Source: Blastococcus aggregatus
GTDB lineage: Bacteria > Actinomycetota > Actinomycetes > Mycobacteriales > Geodermatophilaceae
NCBI RefSeq assembly: GCF_900221005.1
Contig: NZ_OBQI01000005.1
Span: 372,001 to 436,000, forward strand
DNA: 64,000 bases
Direction: 5' to 3'
How positions within the stretch are numbered: position 1 is the first letter of the stretch; each line of letters begins with the position of its first letter. The position numbers were made by a program, and so were the translations under genes. Positions 18,067 through 26,617 of this stretch are shown here, one piece after another. Below the pieces are notes generated by a model that made no database searches, was not told the DNA's origin, and was given only the letters and a program-made list of their open reading frames with translations.

Positions 18067-18795
18067 TCAGGCGTAGCGGACGACGAAGTTCTGCAGCAGG
18101 CGGCCCGGCTCGGTGACGACGGCGGGCGTCAGGCGGGCGACGAGGGCGTCGAGCTCGGACGGCGGGAAGTAGCCCGCGTGCTGGTAGACGTGCACCCGCG
18201 TGAGCAACCCTGGGACGTCGAGCTCGGGGTGGAACTGGGTGGCGTAGACGTTGCTCCCGACCCGGAACATCTGCACCGGGCAACCCGCCGAGCCGGCCAG
18301 CAGCGTCGCCGACGGCGGCAGCACCCGGCACGCCTCCTTGTGCCCGACGAAGGCATCGAACGCCTCGGGCATGCCGGTCAGCAACGGGTCGCTCCGGCCG
18401 GCCTCGGTCAGTTCCACCCGAACCGCCGAGACCGGCTCCCCGTACGTCCGGTCGACGACGCCGCCCTGGTGCGTGCCCAGCGTGCCGATGCCGTAGCAGG
18501 CACCGAGGAACGGGAGGTCGCGGGCGACCACGCGGTCCAGCAGCCGCGCGAGATCGCGCTCCACCCTGCGCTGGACGTCGGTCTTCCGCTCGTCCGGGTC
18601 GCTGGAGTTGAACGGGCTGCCCCCGAGCAGGACGCCGGCGTAGTCGTCCAGGTCGAGCTCCGGCAGCGGCCCGGCCTCGACGCGGATCCGGTGGAGCTCC
18701 TGCTCCCCCAGGCCGGTCGCCCGGAGGAAGCCTGCGTACTCGTCGTCGGCGGCGACGTCCTCGGCGCGGGTGGAGAGCAGGAGGAAGGGCCGCAC
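18067..18795 (-). CDS. Class I glutamine amidotransferase-like protein
   Basis: Predicted 242 residues. Triad-type GATase1 domain: GVLLGGSPFN, the nucleophile elbow FLGACYGIGTLG and the His-Glu pair in YATQFHPELD. Stand-alone proteins of this group are annotated GMP-synthase-like; they hydrolyse glutamine or gamma-glutamyl compounds, but the acceptor is unknown. A second, different stand-alone GATase lies directly upstream of glnE (25770-26501). Confidence 0.88.
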   Translation of the reverse strand: MRPFLLLSTRAEDVAADDEYAGFLRATGLGEQELHRIRVEAGPLPELDLDDYAGVLLGGSPFNSSDPDERKTDVQRRVERDLARLLDRVVARDLPFLGACYGIGTLGTHQGGVVDRTYGEPVSAVRVELTEAGRSDPLLTGMPEAFDAFVGHKEACRVLPPSATLLAGSAGCPVQMFRVGSNVYATQFHPELDVPGLLTRVHVYQHAGYFPPSELDALVARLTPAVVTEPGRLLQNFVVRYA

Positions 18796-18818
18796 GGGCA
18801 GAGCCTAGGCAGGCTCGG

Positions 18819-19394
18819 TCAGGCGTCGGACGGAGCGACCAGCACCAGCGAGGCCATCATGGATTCCAGCACCGCGACGTTGCGCTCGTAGTCGAACCGC
18901 GGCAGGCCCACCGTGCTGGCGACCAGCGTGTCGCCGTCGGAGTTCCCCGGCAGGTCGACGACGTACGTGGTGATGGGGGTGTCCACCGGGTGGAGCCCCG
19001 GCCCGGTGAGCCGCTCCAGCCGCAGACCGGGCCGCCCGCCCACCTCGACCGCCGTGGTCGCCGTGACGTCCGGCCACGCCGAGGGTGGTCGCGACCCCTC
19101 GACCACCTTCAGCGTGATGTCGGCGATGCGCACGTCGGTCGCCTCCGGGACGTCGAAGGACTCGGCGGCGAACCAGCTGCAGGCCGGCAACGTCGTGCCC
19201 GGGTTGACCGACCAGTCGGCGGGGTGGCTCACGCGGAATCCCGCGGGGTGGGTGCAGTCGCCGGTGCCGGACGCACCGCCGGTGTCCGCCGGGGACGTCC
19301 CGTGCGTCGGTGAGGCGGCCGGATCAGGGCTGCCGGTCGCAGTGCACCCGCAGAGGACGAGCAGCGCGCACGCTCCGGCGAGCATCGGGCGCAT
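18819..19394 (-). CDS. Putative lipoprotein
   Basis: Predicted 191 residues. N terminus MRPMLAGACALLVLCGCTAT is a lipoprotein signal with the lipobox LCGC and lipidated Cys at about 16, followed by a Ser/Pro/Thr-rich linker and a domain with CTHPAGFRVSHPADWSVNPG, reminiscent of extracytoplasmic PsbP/LpqN-like domains. Expected on the outer face of the membrane. Function unknown. No ribosome site stands out but the signal sequence fixes the start well. Confidence 0.75.
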   Translation of the reverse strand: MRPMLAGACALLVLCGCTATGSPDPAASPTHGTSPADTGGASGTGDCTHPAGFRVSHPADWSVNPGTTLPACSWFAAESFDVPEATDVRIADITLKVVEGSRPPSAWPDVTATTAVEVGGRPGLRLERLTGPGLHPVDTPITTYVVDLPGNSDGDTLVASTVGLPRFDYERNVAVLESMMASLVLVAPSDA

Positions 19395-19489
19395 GCGGGT
19401 ACCTGCTTCCGTCCGTGGGTGCGTGACGTCCTCTCTCTAGCCGGGGACCGCTGTCGTGGAACCCGGTGAACCGGATCGCCATCCGATCG

Positions 19490-20350
19490 TCATGCGACCG
19501 TCCGGTCTCCGATGCGCGCAGCCACGGCCCGGCGGGCAGCCGCCCGGATGCGGTCCGCCTGCGGGGAGAAGGCGAGGTCCAGCAGCCGGTTGACCGGCGT
19601 CACCTCGCCCAGCCGGGCCGCTCCGGCCCACCGCGGCACCGAGACCGTTCGCGACCACGGCGAGCGCAGGCACCCGGCGATCCGGTCGGCCACCCGCTCC
19701 GGGGCGATGCCGCGGGAGAGGCGGCCCTCGGCGTCCGCGTCCGAGGTCGGTGCGTGCCCGTGGCCGCGAGCGAGCCACTCGGTCTCCACGAAGAACGGGT
19801 TCACCGTGTGCACCCGCACGCCCCGGGCGGTCACCTCCCGGCGCAGGCCCTTCACGAAGCCCGCCAGCCCCGCCTTCGTCGCCGAGTAGACCGTCAGCGG
19901 CGGCACCTGCGCCCACGCCGCCACGGACGAGACCGCGACGACGTCCCCCCTCCCCCGCTCCCGGGCCGCGGCCAGCAGGTGCGGCAGGGCCAGCCGGGTC
20001 AGCTCGATGGCCCCGGTCAGGTTGAGCGCGACGATGCCGGCGACGGCGTCGGCCGGCATGTCCTCCACCAGCCCGGCCCAGCCCAACCCCGCGTTGAGGA
20101 CGACGCCGTCGAGCCGGCCGTGCTCGGTCAGCGTTCCCTCGAGCAGGCGGGCGCGATCGGCGGCGTCGACCATGTCGGCGGTCACGCAGGTGACTCCCCG
20201 CAGCGCGCCGACGGCGTCGGCGAGCCGGTCGCCGTCCCGGGCGCAGGTGACCACCCGCGCGCCATCGGAGACCAGCCGCTCCACGGTGGCGCGGCCGATG
20301 CCGGCGCTCCCCCCGGTGACGACGACGACGCGTTGGCTCAGCTCCGACAT
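19490..20350 (-). CDS. Short-chain dehydrogenase/reductase
   Basis: Predicted 286 residues from ATG 20350 with AGGA eight bases upstream. Classical SDR: cofactor site VVVVTGGSAGIGRATVERL, LDGVVLNAGLGWAG, catalytic Ser in VAVSSVAAWA and Tyr/Lys in YSATKAGLAGF. The Arg/Asp at the end of strand 2 (VVTCARDGDRLADA) fits NADP(H) use. The C terminus has an added basic helix. Substrate unknown. Divergent from the gene at 20427 with 76 bp between. Confidence 0.88.
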   Translation of the reverse strand: MSELSQRVVVVTGGSAGIGRATVERLVSDGARVVTCARDGDRLADAVGALRGVTCVTADMVDAADRARLLEGTLTEHGRLDGVVLNAGLGWAGLVEDMPADAVAGIVALNLTGAIELTRLALPHLLAAARERGRGDVVAVSSVAAWAQVPPLTVYSATKAGLAGFVKGLRREVTARGVRVHTVNPFFVETEWLARGHGHAPTSDADAEGRLSRGIAPERVADRIAGCLRSPWSRTVSVPRWAGAARLGEVTPVNRLLDLAFSPQADRIRAAARRAVAARIGDRTVA

Positions 20351-20426
20351 GCGGTTCGTCCTACCCGCGGGGGACATCACATGCCCGCAGGCATCGAAAT
20401 CTCTGGCCCTGGGCATGGTGGACGTC

Positions 20427-21440
20427 ATGCACCTGCCTGCTGCCCGCGGTCCGCTCAGCGAGTTCCTCGTCCGTGACCTGGCCACCCGTCCGGAGCTGTC
20501 CGCCCGGACCCTGGAGGCCGCCACCCGCCTGGCCGACGCGCCGGCCACCGTGCTCACCAACGAGGACCTGCAGCTGTCACTGGCGGTCTGCTACGAGCTG
20601 CACTACCGCGGCTTCGACGAGGTCGACGACGCGTGGGAGTGGGATCCGCAGCTCATCGGGCTGCGCGCGGACCTGGAGCGGCTGCACCTGTCCGCGCTGC
20701 GGGCCCTGGTCGGCCCGGTGCGGGTGACCGACGAGCCCATCGACGTGCAGCTCGCCGCGGCCATCGCCGAGGACGACGGGCCGTCGCTGTCGAAGTTCAT
20801 GGCCCGGGAGGGCAGCCTCGAGCAGTGGCGCGAGTACCTCACCCTGCGGTCGGTCTACCACCTCAAGGAGGGCGACCCGCACACGTTCGCCATCCCGCGG
20901 CTGTCCGGCCGGACGAAGGCCGCCATGGTCGAGATCCAGGCCGACGAGTACGGCGGCGGCTCGGCCGCCCGGATGCACAGCGAGCTGTTCGCGGGCCTGA
21001 TGCGCGACCTGGACCTGGACTCCACCTACGGCGCGCTGTGGGACGACGCCCCGGCCGCCGCGTTCTCCAGCGTGAACACGATGTCGCTGTTCGGGCTGCA
21101 CCGGCGCTGGCGGGGCGCCGCGCTCGGGCACCTCGCCACCGTGGAGATGACCTCCTCGGAGCCCAGCCGCCGCTACTCCGCCGGCCTGCGCCGGCTCGGC
21201 TTCGACTCCTCGACGACGGTCTTCTACGACGAGCACGTCGAGGCCGACGCGGTGCACGAGCAGATCGCCTCGGTCGACATGTGCGGCGCCTTCGTGCAGG
21301 AGAACCCGGAGCTCGCCGAGGACGTCCTGTTCGGGGCGCGCAGCTCCCTGGCGATGGACGGCGTCGCGGCGCGGCACCTGCTGGGCGCCTGGGGTGAGGG
21401 CCGCTCGGCCCTCACCCGGGAGACCTCGCTCGCCGCCTGA
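20427..21440 (+). CDS. Iron-containing redox enzyme, haem-oxygenase-like fold
   Basis: Predicted 337 residues from ATG 20427 (GGTGGA upstream); ATG 20415 is an alternative. All-helical. Candidate metal ligands are in MVEIQADEYGGG, HSELFAGLM and YDEHVEADAVHEQIA, the pattern of the haem-oxygenase-like di-metal oxidases (PF14518-type). Members oxidise small molecules or fatty acyl substrates; the substrate here is unknown. It converges, with only 12 bp between stops, on a CDGSH iron-sulfur protein, a pairing I recall from other actinobacteria and which suggests an electron donor or shared iron chemistry. Confidence 0.8.
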   Translation: MHLPAARGPLSEFLVRDLATRPELSARTLEAATRLADAPATVLTNEDLQLSLAVCYELHYRGFDEVDDAWEWDPQLIGLRADLERLHLSALRALVGPVRVTDEPIDVQLAAAIAEDDGPSLSKFMAREGSLEQWREYLTLRSVYHLKEGDPHTFAIPRLSGRTKAAMVEIQADEYGGGSAARMHSELFAGLMRDLDLDSTYGALWDDAPAAAFSSVNTMSLFGLHRRWRGAALGHLATVEMTSSEPSRRYSAGLRRLGFDSSTTVFYDEHVEADAVHEQIASVDMCGAFVQENPELAEDVLFGARSSLAMDGVAARHLLGAWGEGRSALTRETSLAA

Positions 21441-21452
21441 CCGGGGGCGCGC

Positions 21453-21800
21453 TCAGTCCCGGACGCGTGGCTCCTGCCGGAGCTGCGCGGCCGGGCGGGG
21501 CCGGCTCGGCGCGCTGGGCGCGGAGAAGCCGGCGCGCTTGTGCGTGCCGTCGCAGAAGGGCTTGATCCCGGACTTGCCGCACCGGCACAGCGCGATCGTC
21601 CGGCGTCCCGGGTCGATCTCGGCGCCGTCCTGGTCGAGCAGGCGGAAGTCGCCGCGCACGATGAGCGGGCCGTCCCGGTAGGGGGTGATCGTCGCGCCCT
21701 CGCCGTCGTCGGCGCCGGCTTCGACGTCGTCGGGCAGCTCGGACTCGGGAGAGGGAAGGCTCGACACCCTCCCACTCTGCCCCGCGCCCCCGGCCGGCAC
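21453..21800 (-). CDS. CDGSH iron-sulfur domain protein
   Basis: Predicted 115 residues. The domain is IALCRCGKSGIKPFCDGTH, matching C-x-C-x2-S-x3-P-x-C-D-G-x2-H, which holds a redox-active, acid-labile 2Fe-2S cluster with three Cys and one His. An upstream strand-rich stretch (YRDGPLIVRGDFRLLDQDG) is typical of bacterial CDGSH proteins. Start GTG 21800 is uncertain; GTG 21764 is possible. No membrane helix, so cytoplasmic. Convergent neighbour of the iron-containing oxidase gene. Confidence 0.88.
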   Translation of the reverse strand: MPAGGAGQSGRVSSLPSPESELPDDVEAGADDGEGATITPYRDGPLIVRGDFRLLDQDGAEIDPGRRTIALCRCGKSGIKPFCDGTHKRAGFSAPSAPSRPRPAAQLRQEPRVRD

Positions 21801-21837
21801 ACGCCCGAGGGCGTGATGCGGCCCGCACGGGCGACGC

Positions 21838-22574
21838 TCAGGCGGGCAGCTGCGCGCCCGTCTCGTCCGTGCCGATCTCGTCCTGCTCGGGGGTCAGCGT
21901 CGGCAGCGCGAGGAGCCGGACGACGAGGACCGCGATCACCGCGCCGATCAGCGGGGCCACGATGAACAGCCAGACGTGCGCCAGCGGGTCGCCGCCGGCG
22001 AACAGCGCCGGGCCGAGGGAGCGCGCGGGGTTCACCGAGGTGCCGGTCAGCGGGATGCCGACCAGGTGCACGGCGGCCAGGGTGAGGCCGATGGCCAGCC
22101 CGGCGAACCCCGGCGCCGCAGCCTTCCCGGTCACGAGCAGGACCACCGCGACGAGCACGAACGTCAGCAGCACCTCGACGACGAAGGCGCCGCCGCCGCT
22201 GATGGTCGCGCCCCAGTCGTTGGCGCCCAGCGCGCCGGTCTGGTCGGTGACGTCGCCGAAGTCGCTGGTCAGCAGCTTCAGCACCGCCGCGCCGGCGATG
22301 CCGCCGGCGAACTGGGCGATCCAGTAGGCGCCGGCCTCCGTCGCCGTCATGCCCTTGGAGAGCAGCACCCCGAGGGTGACCGCCGGTTGACGTGGCAGCC
22401 GGAGATCGGGCCGATCGCGTAGGCCAGCGCCAGCAACGTGAGCCCGAAGGCCAGCGCGACGCCGAGCGCCCCGATGCTGTCGATGCCGCCCACCGCCGCC
22501 CCGACCGCGAGGAAGACCAGCAGGGCCGTCCCGAGGAACTCGGCGACGAGGGAGCGGGGGAGCGTGGGTGACAC
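21838..22574 (-). pseudogene. aqpZ: Aquaporin Z-like gene with a 1-nt frameshift
   Basis: From GTG 22574 (GGAGG five bases upstream) the frame gives VSPTLPRSLVAEFLGTALLV and on to GPISGCHVN. There the expected NPA motif would need CCGGCG, but one C is missing near 22384-22386; the rest (PAVTLGVLLSKGM, second NPARSLGPALFAGG, six helices in total) continues in another frame to 21838. With the base restored the protein would be about 245 residues, normal for AqpZ. The break falls exactly in the first pore motif. It is either a real inactivating mutation or an assembly error in a GC run; both halves are otherwise well conserved. Confidence 0.85.
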
Positions 22575-22651
22575 GGGAACCTCCGGGCGCGGCTGGTGCG
22601 GACCGAGCCAGGATGGCCCTCCCCGGCGCGCGCTGGATAGGGCCTCGCGGC

Positions 22652-25600
22652 TCAGTTCTCGACGGGCTGCCCGTAGAAGACGTGCTCGACCACGCCGCGG
22701 GCGTGCCGGGTGGTGCGGTGGTAGTCGTCCAGGAACTGGCCGGGTTCGGTGTCCGGGCCGTAGCCGCAGGCACGGGCCACGCCCTCCAGCTCCAGTCCCG
22801 GCCTCGGCAGCTGGTCGCTGGGGCGGCCGCGCACGAGGAAGACCGCGTTGCGCGCCCTGGTGGCGATCTCCCAGGCCGCGCGCAGGGCGGTGGCGTCCTC
22901 GGCGCTCACCAGGCCGGCGTCCGCCGCAGCAGCGAGCCCCTGCACCGTCGGCCGGACGCGGAGCTCGGCCACCTCGGCGGCGTGCTGCAGCTGGAGCAGC
23001 TGGACGGTCCACTCGACGTCGGACAGCCCGCCGCGGCCGAGCTTCGTGTGCGTCGCCGGGTCGGCGCCGCGCGGCAGCCGCTCGCGCTCCACCCGTGCCT
23101 TGATCCGCCGGATCTCGGCGACCTGGTCGGCGGCGATCCCTCCCGCCGGGAAGCGGATGGGGTCGATCAGCTCGACGAACGCCGCCCCGAGCTTCTCGTC
23201 GCCCGCGACCGGCGTCGCCCGCAGCAGCGCCTGCACCTCCCAGAGGGAGACCCACCGCTCGTAGTACTCGCGGAACGCGGACAGGCTGCGGGCCATCGCC
23301 CCCTGCCGGCCCTCGGGCCGCAGGTCCGCGTCGATCTCGAAGGCCGGGTCGGGCGCGGGCTCGGCGAGCAGCCGCCGCAGCGTGTGCGCGACGGCGTTCG
23401 CCGCCGTCGTCGCGGCGCCCTCCTCGGCGCCCACCCGCGGGCGGTGCACGAAGAGGACGTCGGCGTCGGAGCCGTAGCCCATCTCGCCGCCGCCGAGCCG
23501 GCCCATGCCGATGACCGCCATGTCCATCGGCAGGTCTGCGACCTGGACGCCGGTCTCCAGCGCGTGGGCGCGCAGGGCGACGTCCAGGCCGGTTCGCAGC
23601 GTGGCGACGGCGACGTCGGTGAGCGCCTCCCCGACCCGCAGCACGTCCAGCCGGCCCAGCAGGTCGGCGCAGGCGATCCGCAGCAGCTCCTGCCGGCGCA
23701 GCCCGCGCAGCACCCGGATCCCGGCCTGCGGGTCACCGGCGCGCGCGGCCGCCAGCCCCCACGACCTGGTCAGCACCGCCACGCCGCGCGGCTCCAGCTC
23801 GGCGTCGTCGGCCAGCAGCCGCAGCGCCTCGGGCGTGCGGGTCAGCAGCCCGGCGACGTACTGGCTCGAGCCCAGCAGCTGCGCCAGCCGCTCGGCCACC
23901 TGGCCCTCGTCGCGCAGCAGCCGCAGGAACCACTGGTTGCCGCCCAATGCCTCGCTGACCTGCCGGTAGGCGAGCAGGCCGGCGTCGGGGTTCGGGCAGG
24001 AGGCGAAGGTCTGCAGCAGCACCGGCAGCAGGTACTTCTGCATGGACGCCGAGCGCGACACGCCTCCGGTCAGCGCCGCGAGGTGCCGCAGCGCGGCCTC
24101 GGGGTCGCCGAAGCCGAGGGCGCGCAGCCAGTCGCCGGCGGCCTTGGAGCCCAGGTGGAGGTGCTCCCCGGGCACCCGGGCGACCGCGGACAGCAGCGGC
24201 CGGTAGAAGAGCTTCTCGTGCAGCCGGCGCACCTCGCGGGTGTGCAGGGCCAGCTCGGCCTGGAGCACGTCCACCGCGCCGCCGCGGGCGTCGGGCTTGT
24301 AGCCCAGCGACCGCGCCAGCCAACGCAGCTGCTGCTCGTCGGTCGGCAGCAGGTGGGTGCGCCGCAGCCGCAGCAGCTGCAGCCGGTGCTCGACGGTGCG
24401 CAGGAAGCGGTAGGAGGCGATGAGGGTGGCGGCGTCGTCCCGGCCCACGTAGCCGCCGGAGGACAGCGCCAGCAGGGCCGGGAGCGTGCCGCCCTGGCGC
24501 AGCGTGGCGTCCGCGCGGCCGTGCACGAGCTGCAGCAGCTGGACGGCGAACTCGACGTCGCGCAGCCCGCCGCGGCCCAGCTTGAGCTCGCGCTCGGCCT
24601 GGGCCGGCGGGATGTTCTCCTCCACCCGCCGCCGCATCGCCTGCACCTCGCCGACGAAGCCGGGGCGGTCCCCGGCCCGCCACACCAGCGGCCACAACGC
24701 GTCGACGTAGGCCCGGCCGAGGTCGGGGTCGCCCGCGACGGGGCGCATCTTCAGCAGCGCCTGGAACTCCCAGGTGCTGGCCCACTGCTCGTAGTAGGCC
24801 GAGTGCCCGGCGACGGTCCGCACGAGCACCCCGGCCTTGCCCTCGGGGCGCAGCGCGGCGTCGACCTCCCAGGCGGCCTCGCGGCAGATGCGCATGAGAG
24901 CCGCGGCGACCCGCGTGGCGCTGCCGAGGGCGGCGCTCTCTGCGTTTCCTTCCACCGCCCGGCCCTCGGGGTCCACCGGCTCGCCGACGAAGACGACGTC
25001 GACGTCGCTCACGTAGTTCAGCTCGCGGCCGCCGGTCTTGCCCAGCGCGATCACCGACAGCCGGCAGGCCGCGGCGTCGGCCGGCTGCTCGGCGACGGCG
25101 AGGGCCATCCCCGCGGTGAGCACCGCGGCGGCGATGTCGGCCAGCTCGGCGGCGGCGTCCTCGGCGGGCAGGTTGTCGCCCAGGTCGCGGCCGGCCAGGG
25201 AGAGGATGGCCCGGCGGTAGGCCAGCCGGAGCCCGGCCACCCGCGCCGGCGAGGCGTCGGGCGCCCCCTTGCCGAGCCGGACGCCCCACGGCGGGTCGTC
25301 CGGGTCGGCGCCGACGGCGGCGAGCATCTGCCGTTCCAGCGCCACCGGCGTCGGCCGGGCCGGCCCGGCGTCCTCGGCGTCGAGGACCGTCCAGTCGTCG
25401 GGGTGCGCGGCGAGGTGGTCGGCCAGCCCGGAGCTGGCGCCCAGGACGGCGAGCAGCCGGCTCCGCAGCAGGGCCGACCCGCGGAGGCGGGCGAGCAGCG
25501 CGGCGGCCGCCTCCCCCGTCGCGTCGGCCTCGTCGAGCGCCTCGACCAGCCGGTGCAGGGAGCGGACGGCGAGGTCGGGGTCGCCGGCCCGGGCGAGCGC

Positions 25601-25765
25601 GGCGACGACCGGCCCGGCCTCGGGGTCGGCCGGCTCGTTGCGGCCCAGGTCCCACAGCCCCAGGTCCGGGTGCGACAGCAGGCGCGCCGCACGATCGCCG
25701 TCCTCGAAGCCGAACCGCACCAGCCGGACGACGGCGCGGCGCGGGATCTCCACCTCGGGCCCCAC
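22652..25765 (-). CDS. glnE: Glutamine synthetase adenylyltransferase / deadenylase
   Basis: Predicted 1037 residues. Bifunctional enzyme that adds AMP to or removes it from GlnA according to nitrogen status. Two nucleotidyltransferase domains are visible: N-terminal GKTGGRELNYVSDVDVVFV (242-260) and C-terminal GMGRLGGGEMGYGSDADVLF (near 755), each followed by a helical GlnD-UR domain with LGRGGLRDVEF or LGRGGLSDVEW. The start GTG 25765 lies 4 bases after the stop of the upstream GATase; GTG 25753 is an alternative. The longer open frame above is a shadow of that gene. Target glnA1 is at the window start and glnA2 at 30300. Confidence 0.96.
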   Translation of the reverse strand: MGPEVEIPRRAVVRLVRFGFEDGDRAARLLSHPDLGLWDLGRNEPADPEAGPVVAALARAGDPDLAVRSLHRLVEALDEADATGEAAAALLARLRGSALLRSRLLAVLGASSGLADHLAAHPDDWTVLDAEDAGPARPTPVALERQMLAAVGADPDDPPWGVRLGKGAPDASPARVAGLRLAYRRAILSLAGRDLGDNLPAEDAAAELADIAAAVLTAGMALAVAEQPADAAACRLSVIALGKTGGRELNYVSDVDVVFVGEPVDPEGRAVEGNAESAALGSATRVAAALMRICREAAWEVDAALRPEGKAGVLVRTVAGHSAYYEQWASTWEFQALLKMRPVAGDPDLGRAYVDALWPLVWRAGDRPGFVGEVQAMRRRVEENIPPAQAERELKLGRGGLRDVEFAVQLLQLVHGRADATLRQGGTLPALLALSSGGYVGRDDAATLIASYRFLRTVEHRLQLLRLRRTHLLPTDEQQLRWLARSLGYKPDARGGAVDVLQAELALHTREVRRLHEKLFYRPLLSAVARVPGEHLHLGSKAAGDWLRALGFGDPEAALRHLAALTGGVSRSASMQKYLLPVLLQTFASCPNPDAGLLAYRQVSEALGGNQWFLRLLRDEGQVAERLAQLLGSSQYVAGLLTRTPEALRLLADDAELEPRGVAVLTRSWGLAAARAGDPQAGIRVLRGLRRQELLRIACADLLGRLDVLRVGEALTDVAVATLRTGLDVALRAHALETGVQVADLPMDMAVIGMGRLGGGEMGYGSDADVLFVHRPRVGAEEGAATTAANAVAHTLRRLLAEPAPDPAFEIDADLRPEGRQGAMARSLSAFREYYERWVSLWEVQALLRATPVAGDEKLGAAFVELIDPIRFPAGGIAADQVAEIRRIKARVERERLPRGADPATHTKLGRGGLSDVEWTVQLLQLQHAAEVAELRVRPTVQGLAAAADAGLVSAEDATALRAAWEIATRARNAVFLVRGRPSDQLPRPGLELEGVARACGYGPDTEPGQFLDDYHRTTRHARGVVEHVFYGQPVEN

Positions 25766-25769
25766 CGGC

Positions 25770-26501
25770 TCAGGCCGCCTGCGGGGCGTGCGCCCGCACC
25801 AGCTCGGCGAAGCGTGCGGCGAACGGCGCCCACGTCTCGGCGAGGTCGTCGTGCACGGCGTCCGCCCGGGCGCAGAGCGTCTCGGCGTCGACCGGTGCCG
25901 CCGCGACGCCGTGCCGGTCGGCGGCCGCCCAGGCGCGCACCATCTCCGGCGTCGTCTCGATGTGGAACTGGACCCCGTAGACCGCCGCACCCAGGCGGAA
26001 GGCCTGGTGGGCGTAGTGCGCGTTGCTGGCCAGCAGCGTCGCGCCGGGCGGCAGGGTGGCGATCTCGTCGTGGTGCCACTGGACGACGTCGGGGGTGAGC
26101 GGCAGCGGTCCGAACACCGGATCGGCGTAGGCGGCGTCCCGCTTGGCGACCAGGGTGGCACCCACCTCCGGGCCCTCGGCCCCGCGCCGCACGGCCCCTC
26201 CCCCGACGTCGGCGAGCAGCTGGGCGCCCAGGCAGACGGCGAGGGTGGGGACGTCGCCGGCGATCGCCTCGCGCAGCAGCGCGCGGACGCCGGCCAGCTC
26301 CGGGCTGGTCGCCTCGTCGTCGGTCGCCGACTGGGGGCCACCGAGGACGAGGAGTCCGGCGTGCCCCTCGAGCGTCTCCGGCAGCGCCTCACCGAGCCCG
26401 AGGTGCCGCTCGTCGAGGGTCAGTCCCGCGTCGGCGAGCCAGTGCCCGAGCCGGGCCGGCGGGTCGGTCTCGCTCGGAACGACGACGAGGAGGCTGGCCA
26501 C
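25770..26501 (-). CDS. Class I glutamine amidotransferase-like protein upstream of glnE
   Basis: Predicted 243 residues from GTG 26501. GATase1 fold: GLLVLGGPQSATDD, nucleophile in TLAVCLGAQLLADVGGG and the His-Glu pair in YGVQFHIETT. Proteins of this type are annotated as GMP-synthase-like and may cleave gamma-glutamyl bonds. Only 4 bases separate its stop from the glnE start, so the two are almost certainly co-transcribed, which hints at a nitrogen-metabolism role. Confidence 0.88.
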   Translation of the reverse strand: MASLLVVVPSETDPPARLGHWLADAGLTLDERHLGLGEALPETLEGHAGLLVLGGPQSATDDEATSPELAGVRALLREAIAGDVPTLAVCLGAQLLADVGGGAVRRGAEGPEVGATLVAKRDAAYADPVFGPLPLTPDVVQWHHDEIATLPPGATLLASNAHYAHQAFRLGAAVYGVQFHIETTPEMVRAWAAADRHGVAAAPVDAETLCARADAVHDDLAETWAPFAARFAELVRAHAPQAA

Positions 26502-26617
26502 GCGGTCGAGATTAGCCGCGCCGGACGCCCGGCCCCGCCCCGGCGCGGCTCGACGACCGCGCGGCTGCGGCACCCGGCCGTGTCTAAACTCCCGGAGCTG
26601 CCAGCAGAGAGGCGCAC

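Noticed and set aside
22652..26098. Very long plus-strand open frame (over 1100 codons) opposite glnE
   Set aside because: An antisense artefact of GC-rich codons; glnE on the minus strand has all family motifs.
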